From positions 7,260 through 57,269 of the IMG/VR virus record IMGVR_UViG_3300030116_002560: a stretch of DNA of 50,010 nucleotides, one strand, 5' to 3'. The translations under genes and the position numbers were made by a program. Shown in pieces: positions 42,263 to 50,010 of the stretch. A model generated the notes under the pieces. That model was not told the DNA's origin. It saw nothing but the letters and a program-made list of their open reading frames with translations, and searched no databases. Each line of letters opens with the position of its first letter. Position 1 is the first letter of the stretch. The DNA comes from a virus.

Positions 42263-43144
42263 TTATTTTAATCGTTTTTCTATACTTGAATAAACATCCA
42301 TGCCTTCGTCAGTCTTAAACCAAGCGGCAAGCGCTGAGTATGGGTGTTCGTCAAATGGAACAGTCATGAGTTTTCTATTAGTAGATCCCCACATAAATGT
42401 TCTTTGGTCTTGAGATAATTTAATTATCTTCATCTCTACAGCTCTAATACCAAAGTTTCTAAGCATAACGTTTTCGTCATTAACAAGCTCTAAGAACACC
42501 ATTGGATTTTCTCGTGCATATAACAACAGATCTCGTCTAAGCTCCTTAGAACTCATGTTAGATACCTTAGAACCTAACTCAACCCTCATAACAGCTTCAG
42601 CCATATCAATATCTAGATTTATTGCCGCGTTTAACGCTTCAACTTCCATTTCTAGGTATTCAATTTGATTAGCAGCTTTAGCAACAGGCTTTTCTTCGTA
42701 GAAAACTTTATCTCTATCTGGGTGGTATAAAGAAAGAAGTTTCTGTAATACAACTTTTTCTTTCTCAAGTATCAACATACCGTTTCTAAAAACAATATGC
42801 TCCATACGCTGATCACCTTGCATTTCATCAACAAAACAAGTCTTTTGATTAGAACAGTACTTCAGTTCTCTTTCATAGCCTTTTTCTTCGTCAAAGTAAT
42901 GAATATTAGCTGACTTAATAGATCTAGACAAAGGCTTTTTACTACCTTTAAGTCTATAAATTCTATTCTTTAACTCCCAACCATCGCTAAGTACTTTATT
43001 CTTATTAACAACTCGCTTTGGTGCTTTTTCAACAAAGACTTCTTCAATATCTTCTTCAACCGTAACAGGTTCTTCAACCACGACTGTTTCTTCTACTAGA
43101 GGCTCTTCAATTGCCTCTACTTTTTTTGTTTGCTTTTTAGCCAT
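42263..43144 (-). CDS. conserved head-module protein, 293 aa
   Basis: A 293-residue protein after the capsid gene. The first 50 residues are Glu/Val/Lys-rich and low complexity. Conserved-looking blocks are DGWELKNRIYRLKGSKKPL (54-72), 'YFDEEKGYERELKY', 'LQKLLSLYHPDRDKV', and a C-terminal 'LSQDQRTFMWGSTNRKLMTV' with PFDEHPYSALAAWFKT. I recall this arrangement after the capsid gene in marine phages; the biochemical role is unknown. A capsid or head-completion role is inferred from order. It begins after the capsid terminator. Confidence 0.75.
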   Translation of the reverse strand: MAKKQTKKVEAIEEPLVEETVVVEEPVTVEEDIEEVFVEKAPKRVVNKNKVLSDGWELKNRIYRLKGSKKPLSRSIKSANIHYFDEEKGYERELKYCSNQKTCFVDEMQGDQRMEHIVFRNGMLILEKEKVVLQKLLSLYHPDRDKVFYEEKPVAKAANQIEYLEMEVEALNAAINLDIDMAEAVMRVELGSKVSNMSSKELRRDLLLYARENPMVFLELVNDENVMLRNFGIRAVEMKIIKLSQDQRTFMWGSTNRKLMTVPFDEHPYSALAAWFKTDEGMDVYSSIEKRLK

Positions 43145-43171
43145 AATATAATATAATAAAAAATTAATATA

Positions 43172-43201
43172 AAACTACCCCACCCGAGGGTGAGGTAGTT
43201 T
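43172..43201 (-). terminator. terminator after the major capsid gene
   Basis: On the minus strand AAACTACC-T-CACC pairs with GGTG-G-GGTAGTTT around a short CTCG loop, 13 bases after the capsid stop. It is followed by TTTTATATTAATTTTTTA. This fits an intrinsic terminator that raises capsid mRNA over downstream genes. It is probably leaky, because the next genes have no other visible promoter. Confidence 0.85.
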
Positions 43202-43214
43202 CAACAAATATAGT

Positions 43215-44723
43215 TTACTTCATCAACATGAAGTTGTTAGCTCCCTGAGTAACTAAGCAACGCTCAGATAGGTAGTGGATCTGCATCGCGTCAAGCGCTG
43301 ATGTAGTAGCACCAACTGAACCAGTAACCCAAGTCTTCATCTTACGATTGTCTGTAGCAGAAGCTCTGTAACGTACGTGTAAGAACGGACGCTTAAGGTT
43401 TCTACCTAACGCTTGATCGTATACAGAAGAAACTCCAGCTGGGATAATAACCCCGCGGATAGCAGCGCTACCAGCACGATCGTTAATTCCACCACGAGTT
43501 GCCTTGTCGTTTAAGTAACGGAAATCAGACTTGTAGAAGTCGTAAGATCCGCGACGGAAACCAGAGAATCCTAGGTTAAGCGCCATATCTTCAGAGTTAT
43601 CAAATACTCCGTAAGAAGTACCACCAGCACCGTAAGAATTCATAGATGCAAGCATATCGTCAATAGCTAGGCTAGTTGAACGGTTAACAAACATCATGTT
43701 CTCCTCAATAGCACCCTGGTTGTCAAACTCAGCAAGGATAGCATCGAACTCAGCTAGATCAGTAGCAGCGTTAACACCAGTAACACCTGAAGTTACGTTT
43801 CCACGAGACTCGATAGCCGCGAATAAACCTTCAGTACCGTTTCCGCCTGCAGCAGAATCAGCAGCACCACGGATCTGCTTGTCAGCAAAACCGATAGCAG
43901 AAGCTTCAGCCGTCTTTTCAGCCTCAAGCATAGCCATCTCTAGGTAATCAGTGAAACGAGCACGAGTGTCTCCAGCGGCCTTTAGGTACCATAGGTAACC
44001 TGATTGACCTTCTTCGCCAGTAACCTCAACCCAACCAACCTGTGAAGTATCAGATCCAGAGATCTCGTAGTAATCCTTCATAATGATTGGCTTGTTGCTG
44101 TATGACTTAAACGTTGGCTCTAAAGCTTCACGACGTTCAGCGCTGTAAGTACCAGTCTGATCAGAGTAAGATTGTCCTTTACCATATTCAGACCCGATAA
44201 CTAGTAGAGTAGCTGTTCCGTCAGCAAGCTCACTTGATAAAGCAGCGTTTGCGTAAGGCTCTAGAGTAACAACTGCTGTTCCAACTTCTGCTTCTACACA
44301 AAGCGCTTTAACTACAGCACCCGCTTGCGCGATAAGTACCATATCGTTAACACGGATACCGTGAGATGCGATAGCAAAACCATCACCCGCAACGTTTCCA
44401 TCAATGTCAGAAACAACCGTAAAAGTTCCGTTAGTATCTCCATCTACGTCTAGTGTACCTACATAAGATAGGTGTAAACGTGATTGCTCAGACCATACAA
44501 CTTGATCAGCTGTCATAGCCTCTTCAGCCCCAACTTGAGCAAGAAATCCTGAGATAGTTCTTTGTCCGAACACCTCAGCCTCTTTCTCCATTAGGTCTGG
44601 TACATATTGCTGCGCCCAACCTTGACCGGCTGTAGACGCTAAATCTAGATAATTTGAAGCTAATGTTTGACGCTGTGAAGCGGCAACGCTATTCAAATTA
44701 TTTCCTGGATTTGAAATTGCCAT
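43215..44723 (-). CDS. major capsid protein
   Basis: A 502-residue protein in the expected place: after the scaffold-like gene and before a strong terminator, as for the most abundant virion protein. The sequence is Ala/Gly-rich with a helical N-terminus (residues 15-60, AASQRQTLASNYLDLASTAG), a beta-rich domain, and the stretch KPIIMKDYYEISGSDTSQVG (about 210-230) followed by WVEV, which I associate with HK97-fold capsids of crAss-like and related phages. The codon and amino-acid mix is more even than that of neighbours, as expected for high expression. There is no N-terminal protease signature. The family level (crAss-like or other) is inferred. Confidence 0.85.
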   Translation of the reverse strand: MAISNPGNNLNSVAASQRQTLASNYLDLASTAGQGWAQQYVPDLMEKEAEVFGQRTISGFLAQVGAEEAMTADQVVWSEQSRLHLSYVGTLDVDGDTNGTFTVVSDIDGNVAGDGFAIASHGIRVNDMVLIAQAGAVVKALCVEAEVGTAVVTLEPYANAALSSELADGTATLLVIGSEYGKGQSYSDQTGTYSAERREALEPTFKSYSNKPIIMKDYYEISGSDTSQVGWVEVTGEEGQSGYLWYLKAAGDTRARFTDYLEMAMLEAEKTAEASAIGFADKQIRGAADSAAGGNGTEGLFAAIESRGNVTSGVTGVNAATDLAEFDAILAEFDNQGAIEENMMFVNRSTSLAIDDMLASMNSYGAGGTSYGVFDNSEDMALNLGFSGFRRGSYDFYKSDFRYLNDKATRGGINDRAGSAAIRGVIIPAGVSSVYDQALGRNLKRPFLHVRYRASATDNRKMKTWVTGSVGATTSALDAMQIHYLSERCLVTQGANNFMLMK

Positions 44724-44743
44724 TTTTAATTTTCTTTAAATTG

Positions 44744-45940
44744 TTATTTTTTTCCTTTAATTTTATACTTAAAAGAAGCAGCATCATCACCTAGCACTCT
44801 AACTTTTACGCCACTTGCATTAACTTCACTCTGAGAAGATCTCGGGCTCATGTCAATGTTTTTAGATTTCTTTACGCTTTCTTTTATAGCGTCAGCTTTA
44901 CCTTGTTCGTAAAAGTGTTGAGCGATAGCATCTGGGTTCATTGCTGTATACAAGCCTTTATGATAACCTTTAGCGTCTCTCATCGTATTATCATTATTTA
45001 GAAACTTTCTAATAAAATTATTGATGTCACTTTGGCTTTTCTTAACTTGATCAGCATCTTTAACATTAAATCTAAACTTTTTGTCTCCGACATTATATTC
45101 AAAACCTTTGAATTTGTCATTGAAAACTTCGTTAGTTTTTTGATTAAATCTAGTTTTCTGGAACTCAGATACTTTTTTGTTTTGCTCTGATTCTTTATTG
45201 TATCGATTGAAGAAATCAATTGCTTTCTGCTGCTCTTTAGTAAGCTTGCTTCCGGCTTTGATGTCTTCGTAATATTTAGACTTTTGCCCGTCTAAGTAGG
45301 TCTTGGCCTCGGCAACTTGCTCTTTGAGTGCCAATTTTTTACGTTTAATATCTCTTTCATCATCTATATCTTCATCGTATGAGAATCGATCTTCTATAAG
45401 AAAATTAATTTCATCAGAAGATAGATGAGGTTTAGTTTTTTCGTAGTACTCTTTTAACACTTGCTGGTCATTTAACCCGCTAGTGTCTCTGTTTAGTTTT
45501 ACGTAATCTTCAAGACTACCACCAGTCTCTTCCATGAAGTCCACTAATTTCTGAATGTTTTCAGGTAGTGGTTTTCCAGTAGCTTCTGATTCATCAAGAG
45601 CATCCATAACCTCTTCTTTAGTTACGGTGTCTTCATCAGTAATTTCCTCTAATACTGGTGTTTCTTCTTGTGTTTCTCCTTCCGGTTGTACTTCGTCTTC
45701 ACTTTGTGTGGACTCGGTGTCTTCATCGCTTCTAGCCACTCCTGAGTCGTCAGTGTCACTTTCTTTAGCTTCATTGGTTATTGGGTTTGATAAATCTACT
45801 TTGATGACGTCTGGATCATCTTTACTTTCAAATTTTTCTAAATCAAGTTCAGGTTTTTCTTCGACAACCTCTTCAACTTGTGGTGTTTCGTTTTCAATCT
45901 CGTTGATTGACTCTTCAAGATCTGTTTGATTGTTTTCCAT
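44744..45940 (-). CDS. scaffolding-like protein, 398 aa
   Basis: A 398-residue acidic protein. Residues 1-130 are dominated by Glu/Asp/Ser/Thr with little hydrophobic content; the middle is helical and Lys/Glu-rich (RKKLALKEQVAEAKTYLDGQ), and the end is basic (SFKYKIKGKK). Acidic, helical, mixed-charge proteins directly between portal and capsid genes are typically the internal scaffold. No enzymatic motif is seen. A prohead-core role is inferred from charge and position. Confidence 0.8.
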   Translation of the reverse strand: MENNQTDLEESINEIENETPQVEEVVEEKPELDLEKFESKDDPDVIKVDLSNPITNEAKESDTDDSGVARSDEDTESTQSEDEVQPEGETQEETPVLEEITDEDTVTKEEVMDALDESEATGKPLPENIQKLVDFMEETGGSLEDYVKLNRDTSGLNDQQVLKEYYEKTKPHLSSDEINFLIEDRFSYDEDIDDERDIKRKKLALKEQVAEAKTYLDGQKSKYYEDIKAGSKLTKEQQKAIDFFNRYNKESEQNKKVSEFQKTRFNQKTNEVFNDKFKGFEYNVGDKKFRFNVKDADQVKKSQSDINNFIRKFLNNDNTMRDAKGYHKGLYTAMNPDAIAQHFYEQGKADAIKESVKKSKNIDMSPRSSQSEVNASGVKVRVLGDDAASFKYKIKGKK

Positions 45941-45958
45941 AATATATAATATAAATTG

Positions 45959-48379
45959 TTATTTAGGTCCAAAAGCTTCTAATCCAAATCCGCTTCCAAT
46001 AGTATCATTACCTGCAGACTCAAAGTTTTTAGGCTTTCCACCTGCTTTTCTTTGCTCTATAAGTTCACTTTGTTGTGAAGCTTGGATTTTAGTTCTTTTA
46101 TCTTTTCTATCTTCTTTTTGCTTCTCTCTTTCAGCAAGGCCAGAAGTCTCCATGTTCTTTAGCTGCATATTGTATTGGAACTCAAGCGCCATTAGTTCTT
46201 TTTTAGCAGCCATCTCCATTTGCAGCTTTTGCCCCTCTATCTGGCCCTTCATCTGTTCGATCTGCATCTGTGATTGAGTTAAAGCTTGGTTTTTCTGTAA
46301 TTCAATTTGAGCCGCCTGTTGCGCTGCCTGTGCATTGGCTTGAGTTTGAGCCTGGATGTTTTCCATTTGCTGCTTACGATCCTGAGCCATTTTCTTTTTT
46401 CTACGGATCTTTAACAGTTGATTAGCTAGCTTTATGCTCTTGATTTCTCTTAAATCTATAGCATCCTCTAAGTCTATATTCTGCTGCTGAAGAGCCATCT
46501 GTATATTTTGCTCTAGTACAGCTTTTTCTTCTTCGTCTGGAGACAGTTCAATGAATATACCGAAGTCATATAAATACAACTCCTTAAGTTCTTCTAGCGT
46601 GCCAACGTTATGAGCGCCAATAGCTTGTATAAACGCGTCTTTAGTTGGCGAATATTCTAGTATATCAGATATTCTAAGAGATAACTTTTCTGCAGTTTCT
46701 GTTGTTATTAATAAACCAGCTTGCAATATGTGACGAGTAGCAGTATTAGAGTTTGCTGCTGCTAATTTTTGAACACCTACTAAAGTATTTGAGTCGGGCA
46801 TACTACCGTCCCTAGCTTCGTTAAGACCCGTTACGTCACGAATCATTTGTAGGTAGTAGTTGTAAGTCTGTATTAACGACTGAAGCTTAGCGCCCTTAGC
46901 ACTTGATTGTATTTCTTGAATAGGTACTTTACCTGGATTCATATCGCCTTCAGACGTAAAGCTTCTACCAATTACGCTACCAGTTTGGAAAAACATGTTT
47001 AGCGCTTCCTGTGGATTGTAATTAGTACCGTTACCTAAATCTATTTCAGCAAGACCATCGGCATCAAGATACACACCATCCGGTACCATCTTAGCCATGA
47101 CTTGCTGTAATTTTAAGTGCGTTAATTGAATCATATCAGCGAAGCCCGTGATTCTACCAACAAGAGATTCTATACGACCATCGTACATTCTAGGAGCTAC
47201 TATGCTATAGTTCATCTTGACTTTGTTAAAGTCGCTTTTACTACGAACCATATTTTTAGCTAACTCCCATTTCAAAAGTTTATTACATCCAAGCACCATC
47301 ACGCCGTCGTATAACACCTCTAGCTTTTTAGCCTCTCTAGTGTAATCCCCGTCTTTATCTTTTGGAGGATTAAAAGCATCTGTTTTTGCAATTGCTTTTT
47401 CGCCGCCAGAACTTGTTTTCTTAACTTTATATACTTCGTTGTTATATGTCTTGTAATTAAAGTATAATATATTAACTATATTATCGTCATTAGAGCGTCT
47501 TTTCTTACCGTATCTATACGCGTTATTTGTGTGGTTTTTAGATATAATCTCGTCGATCTCAGAGTCTGTTAACGTAGGAAACTCTCTAATAAGTTCGTTT
47601 ATAGGCATAGACTTAACTTCACCCACGTAGTATATATCTTCAAAATAAGGTGAATCAGTATATGAATATACTAAATCTACAGGATCTACATATGAAACTA
47701 CAGCACCTTCGCTTTTATTGAACTCAGTTTTTGTAGCACCTATGCCTATTGTTGCTAGATCGTAGTAAAATCGTTTTTGTACCAACTCGTAGTTATTGCC
47801 TTCTAACACAGTTTTAAGCGCTTGCTCCTCTGCTAACTCGACCGCTTGCTTATAGCTTAACTGCATATGAAGGTCTAGTTCTTCTCTAGATGTTGGTAGA
47901 TCCTCATCTGTTATTTGAGTCTCTTTTGTGTTCATACCAACAGTGTTCATCGTAAAGTCGTTAAACTCTCTTAACTCCATGTCAGATAGCACGCTTTCCA
48001 TATACTTGCTTCTTTTAGCCGCGCCAAATGGATCTTGAGAATATGCTTTTATATCGTATAACCTTTCCGTTATACCGTTTACTACAATATCAACAAATTT
48101 TGGTATAATAGGCACTGGTGTCCAGTCTAAATTAAGATAAGATAAATCACCGTTAATAGATAATTCATCTTTATACTTCTGTATAGATTGCTCTCCTCTA
48201 GCATACAGCCTCAGCTTATGATAGTTGTTAACGTTAGTTGTATATCTATTTACACTAGACTCTTGATGAAACCACTCAGCGTCTATTGCTTCGGCAACTT
48301 TTTTACCGTACGCCATAGAGTTTTTCTCTTCGTCGCTAACGTTTTGTTTTGGAAAATTAACATGTACTGACTCAGCCAT
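45959..48379 (-). CDS. portal protein
   Basis: An 806-residue protein between terminase and scaffold-like genes, in the standard portal place. N-terminal helices and the 'LDWTPVPIIPKFVDIVVNGI' block (about 86-106), 'VSYVDPVDLVYSYTDSPYFE' (about 231-250) and 'RITGFADMIQLTHLKLQQVM' fit a podovirus-like portal crown and wing. Residues about 640-760 form a long Gln/Lys/Glu coiled coil (barrel extension). The tail GNDTIGSGFGLEAFG is shared, from memory, with portals of crAss-like and marine relatives. It is 3 bases from the terminase stop. Confidence 0.87.
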   Translation of the reverse strand: MAESVHVNFPKQNVSDEEKNSMAYGKKVAEAIDAEWFHQESSVNRYTTNVNNYHKLRLYARGEQSIQKYKDELSINGDLSYLNLDWTPVPIIPKFVDIVVNGITERLYDIKAYSQDPFGAAKRSKYMESVLSDMELREFNDFTMNTVGMNTKETQITDEDLPTSREELDLHMQLSYKQAVELAEEQALKTVLEGNNYELVQKRFYYDLATIGIGATKTEFNKSEGAVVSYVDPVDLVYSYTDSPYFEDIYYVGEVKSMPINELIREFPTLTDSEIDEIISKNHTNNAYRYGKKRRSNDDNIVNILYFNYKTYNNEVYKVKKTSSGGEKAIAKTDAFNPPKDKDGDYTREAKKLEVLYDGVMVLGCNKLLKWELAKNMVRSKSDFNKVKMNYSIVAPRMYDGRIESLVGRITGFADMIQLTHLKLQQVMAKMVPDGVYLDADGLAEIDLGNGTNYNPQEALNMFFQTGSVIGRSFTSEGDMNPGKVPIQEIQSSAKGAKLQSLIQTYNYYLQMIRDVTGLNEARDGSMPDSNTLVGVQKLAAANSNTATRHILQAGLLITTETAEKLSLRISDILEYSPTKDAFIQAIGAHNVGTLEELKELYLYDFGIFIELSPDEEEKAVLEQNIQMALQQQNIDLEDAIDLREIKSIKLANQLLKIRRKKKMAQDRKQQMENIQAQTQANAQAAQQAAQIELQKNQALTQSQMQIEQMKGQIEGQKLQMEMAAKKELMALEFQYNMQLKNMETSGLAEREKQKEDRKDKRTKIQASQQSELIEQRKAGGKPKNFESAGNDTIGSGFGLEAFGPK

Positions 48380-48382
48380 ATT

Positions 48383-50010
48383 TTACTTTATTATTTTAGA
48401 ATTAAATCCTTTATTGTCATATGTGGATATGTATAGGTCTAGCGGTTTTCTTTCTACCTTTGCGTTTGGCGCGTATAAATGTCTATTGCAAGCCATAATA
48501 GCTAATCCAGAACTTATAGACGCGTCATGCTTTGTTCTTTTGTTTATATCAAATTTAGCCCAGTCGTTAAGTAAATCGTTAAAATACACTGTACCGTAAT
48601 TACCATCTCCTAAATGTCCTACATAATTCTGTATATACATCTCTATAGCAGCTGCGTGAGCTTGTTTAATATCTTCACTTGAGTTCGGTATACCACCAAT
48701 TTCTTTTTCAGCGGTTGATAACTTATTCCAAGTTTTATCTGGTCTATTCATACTATATCCTCTATAACCTCGACGGCGTAAATAATATAGTAATCTTGGC
48801 TTGTTGTTCTCTGCTAACAATGGCATGCCGTAAAACACTAAAGCCATTAAAACATCTTCAAAAAACATTTCTGCGGTTTGTGGTCTAGCTATATATTCTA
48901 AGAAAAACGAACTTGCAGGCGCGTCTTCCATAGAGAATTTTGTTAATCCGTGTAATGAGCCTTTCGAACCGCGACCGTCAACAGTACCACTAATGTCATA
49001 GCTATCACACCCAAAAGCTCCCACGTGCTCGTTGGCAGGGTATTTAATTCCATTTTTTACAATTTGTTTATTTTGCAAGTTAGCTGGAGGTACCCAACTT
49101 ACTTTAAATCTACCTGTTGGATCTGGATTAAAAACAACTTGCGTATCTTTAACGCCATTAACCCAACCAAAACTTCCTACAGTAAAAGGAGCATTATGTC
49201 TGCTGCCTTCGTTGTAATCTATTTGTTCGTATATTTTAATTAAATTAAATATACTGTTTTTAGTCTCATCTCTAAACGCGTGTTCTTCAGTGCGTGGAAA
49301 CTGTCTGTAAAACTCATTTAAAGCGTCTTGATCTTCTTTTAATCCTTCAGCTTCGTTCTCCCAGTGCGTAACAACACCTACGTCTATTAATTCACCGTCT
49401 GGTCCACGTCGTACATCATCACCTGGATTATCAAAGACTGGAAGTCCGAACTCGTCAATAAATCCTTCATAGTTCCATTCCATTGGGATAAAGAGAGAAT
49501 AAAGGCCAGACTTCGTTTGTCCATTAGCATTTCGTCGTGAAACGTCAGAGTCATAAAATAGTTTTTTAAAGTTATCACCACCTTTGTCAAGAGCATTACT
49601 GGTTGAACCCATCATGCACTTACCAACGATTCTACTACCTAACCTTAGACAGGTTTTAGTAACTCGCCAGTTGTTTAATATGTTATCAGGTCTCTCCCAT
49701 TTACCACTCTCGTCATGCACTAGCAAGTTCAGCTTTTCACCGTCATAGCTATTATCACCAGTATTCTTCCAGTCAATTGTGGTATCAAGACCTGCTATTT
49801 CTTCAAGCTGTTCGTTTGCTTGTATTTTTTTACGAGTAAACTTACTAGCTGGAACTCTATATGCAAGCTCGGACTTTGGACGATCCATACCGTCTTGTAT
49901 AGGTTTGAAGAAGAACGGGTAGTTTATTGATATAGGTACAACTTTATCAGTAAACATTTTCTTCGCATCGGCACCAGACTTAGAGAGTATCCCATATCTA
50001 CTATCACTCG
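48383..50010 (-). CDS. terminase large subunit (5' end outside window)
   Basis: Only the C-terminal part is present. The frame stays open to the window edge, adding SDSRYGILSKSGADAKK before the Met at 49957, so the gene begins beyond 50010. The N-terminal piece includes part of the ATPase domain (VPISINYPFFFKPIQDGMDR). From about 49050 down comes the RNase H-like nuclease domain: FGCDSYDISG, 'GMPLLAENNKPRLLYYLRRR' with 'GYRGYSMNRP', and a later Asp in TKHDASISSG. It cuts and pumps DNA into the prohead with the portal encoded next. The Walker A/B motifs lie outside the window. Confidence 0.88.
   Translation of the reverse strand, partial: SDSRYGILSKSGADAKKMFTDKVVPISINYPFFFKPIQDGMDRPKSELAYRVPASKFTRKKIQANEQLEEIAGLDTTIDWKNTGDNSYDGEKLNLLVHDESGKWERPDNILNNWRVTKTCLRLGSRIVGKCMMGSTSNALDKGGDNFKKLFYDSDVSRRNANGQTKSGLYSLFIPMEWNYEGFIDEFGLPVFDNPGDDVRRGPDGELIDVGVVTHWENEAEGLKEDQDALNEFYRQFPRTEEHAFRDETKNSIFNLIKIYEQIDYNEGSRHNAPFTVGSFGWVNGVKDTQVVFNPDPTGRFKVSWVPPANLQNKQIVKNGIKYPANEHVGAFGCDSYDISGTVDGRGSKGSLHGLTKFSMEDAPASSFFLEYIARPQTAEMFFEDVLMALVFYGMPLLAENNKPRLLYYLRRRGYRGYSMNRPDKTWNKLSTAEKEIGGIPNSSEDIKQAHAAAIEMYIQNYVGHLGDGNYGTVYFNDLLNDWAKFDINKRTKHDASISSGLAIMACNRHLYAPNAKVERKPLDLYISTYDNKGFNSKIIK

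Noticed and set aside
45555-45929. 124-codon Ser-rich frame opposite the scaffold-like gene
   Set aside because: It is the complement of the Glu/Asp-rich coding region, which always yields Ser/Phe-rich antisense frames.
1-50010. tRNA genes, integrase, attachment sites or insertion sequences
   Set aside because: No cloverleaf-like segment, recombinase motif or terminal inverted repeat was noticed; coding density leaves little room for them.

Overview
The window is a piece of a tailed-phage genome: a complete virion-structure module, no ribosomal or housekeeping genes, and genes packed so tightly that neighbours mostly overlap or touch. The likely host is a marine member of the Bacteroidota. 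The main clue is a secreted 765-residue protein (9486-11783) with a signal peptide, about ten Cys-rich 'GCTD..AFNYDP.A' repeats and a C-terminal type IX secretion (T9SS) sorting domain, a system confined to that phylum. Start codons also have A/T-rich leaders without a Shine-Dalgarno motif, as is usual in Bacteroidota. Portal, capsid and terminase sizes and order recall podovirus-like and possibly crAss-like phages, but that placement is from memory of families, not from a search.

Layout. (1) 1-4484, plus strand: a nucleotide-metabolism and DNA-processing operon with a ThyA-family enzyme, a GIY-YIG/MazG fusion, a small MazG-like protein, a PD-(D/E)XK-type nuclease, a 49-residue protein and a B12-dependent class II ribonucleotide reductase. 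It ends at a strong hairpin terminator (4505-4534) shared with the opposing module. (2) 50010 down to 4556, minus strand: terminase large subunit (5' end off the window), portal, scaffold-like protein, major capsid protein, a terminator, a conserved head protein, two connector-like proteins, a 2836-residue virion protein, smaller virion proteins, a GNAT-like protein, two internal-virion candidates, and a 3855-residue giant protein with a zincin (HExxH) motif and a HAD phosphatase domain. (3) 14795-9022, still minus strand: a host-interaction and lysis block with an outer-membrane beta-barrel protein, a DUF6321-like basic protein, tiny Lys-rich proteins, a membrane/coiled-coil protein, an exported thioredoxin-like protein lacking CxxC, a SNase-like nuclease, the T9SS cargo protein and an M15 peptidase (endolysin). 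(4) 9020-4556: three tandem paralogous small virion proteins, a small virion protein, a tail fibre and a last small protein.

Working together: the plus-strand operon supplies and edits the dNTP pool during replication. The minus-strand module builds and packages the particle, loads internal proteins likely to be ejected with the DNA, remodels the host envelope through exported proteins, lyses the cell and makes the adsorption fibre. The most unusual part is 9486-14795, where a phage appears to encode a surface or secreted protein routed through the host type IX system, plus its own outer-membrane barrel. No tRNA, CRISPR array, integrase or attachment site was seen, and there is no gene-free stretch over 300 bases.
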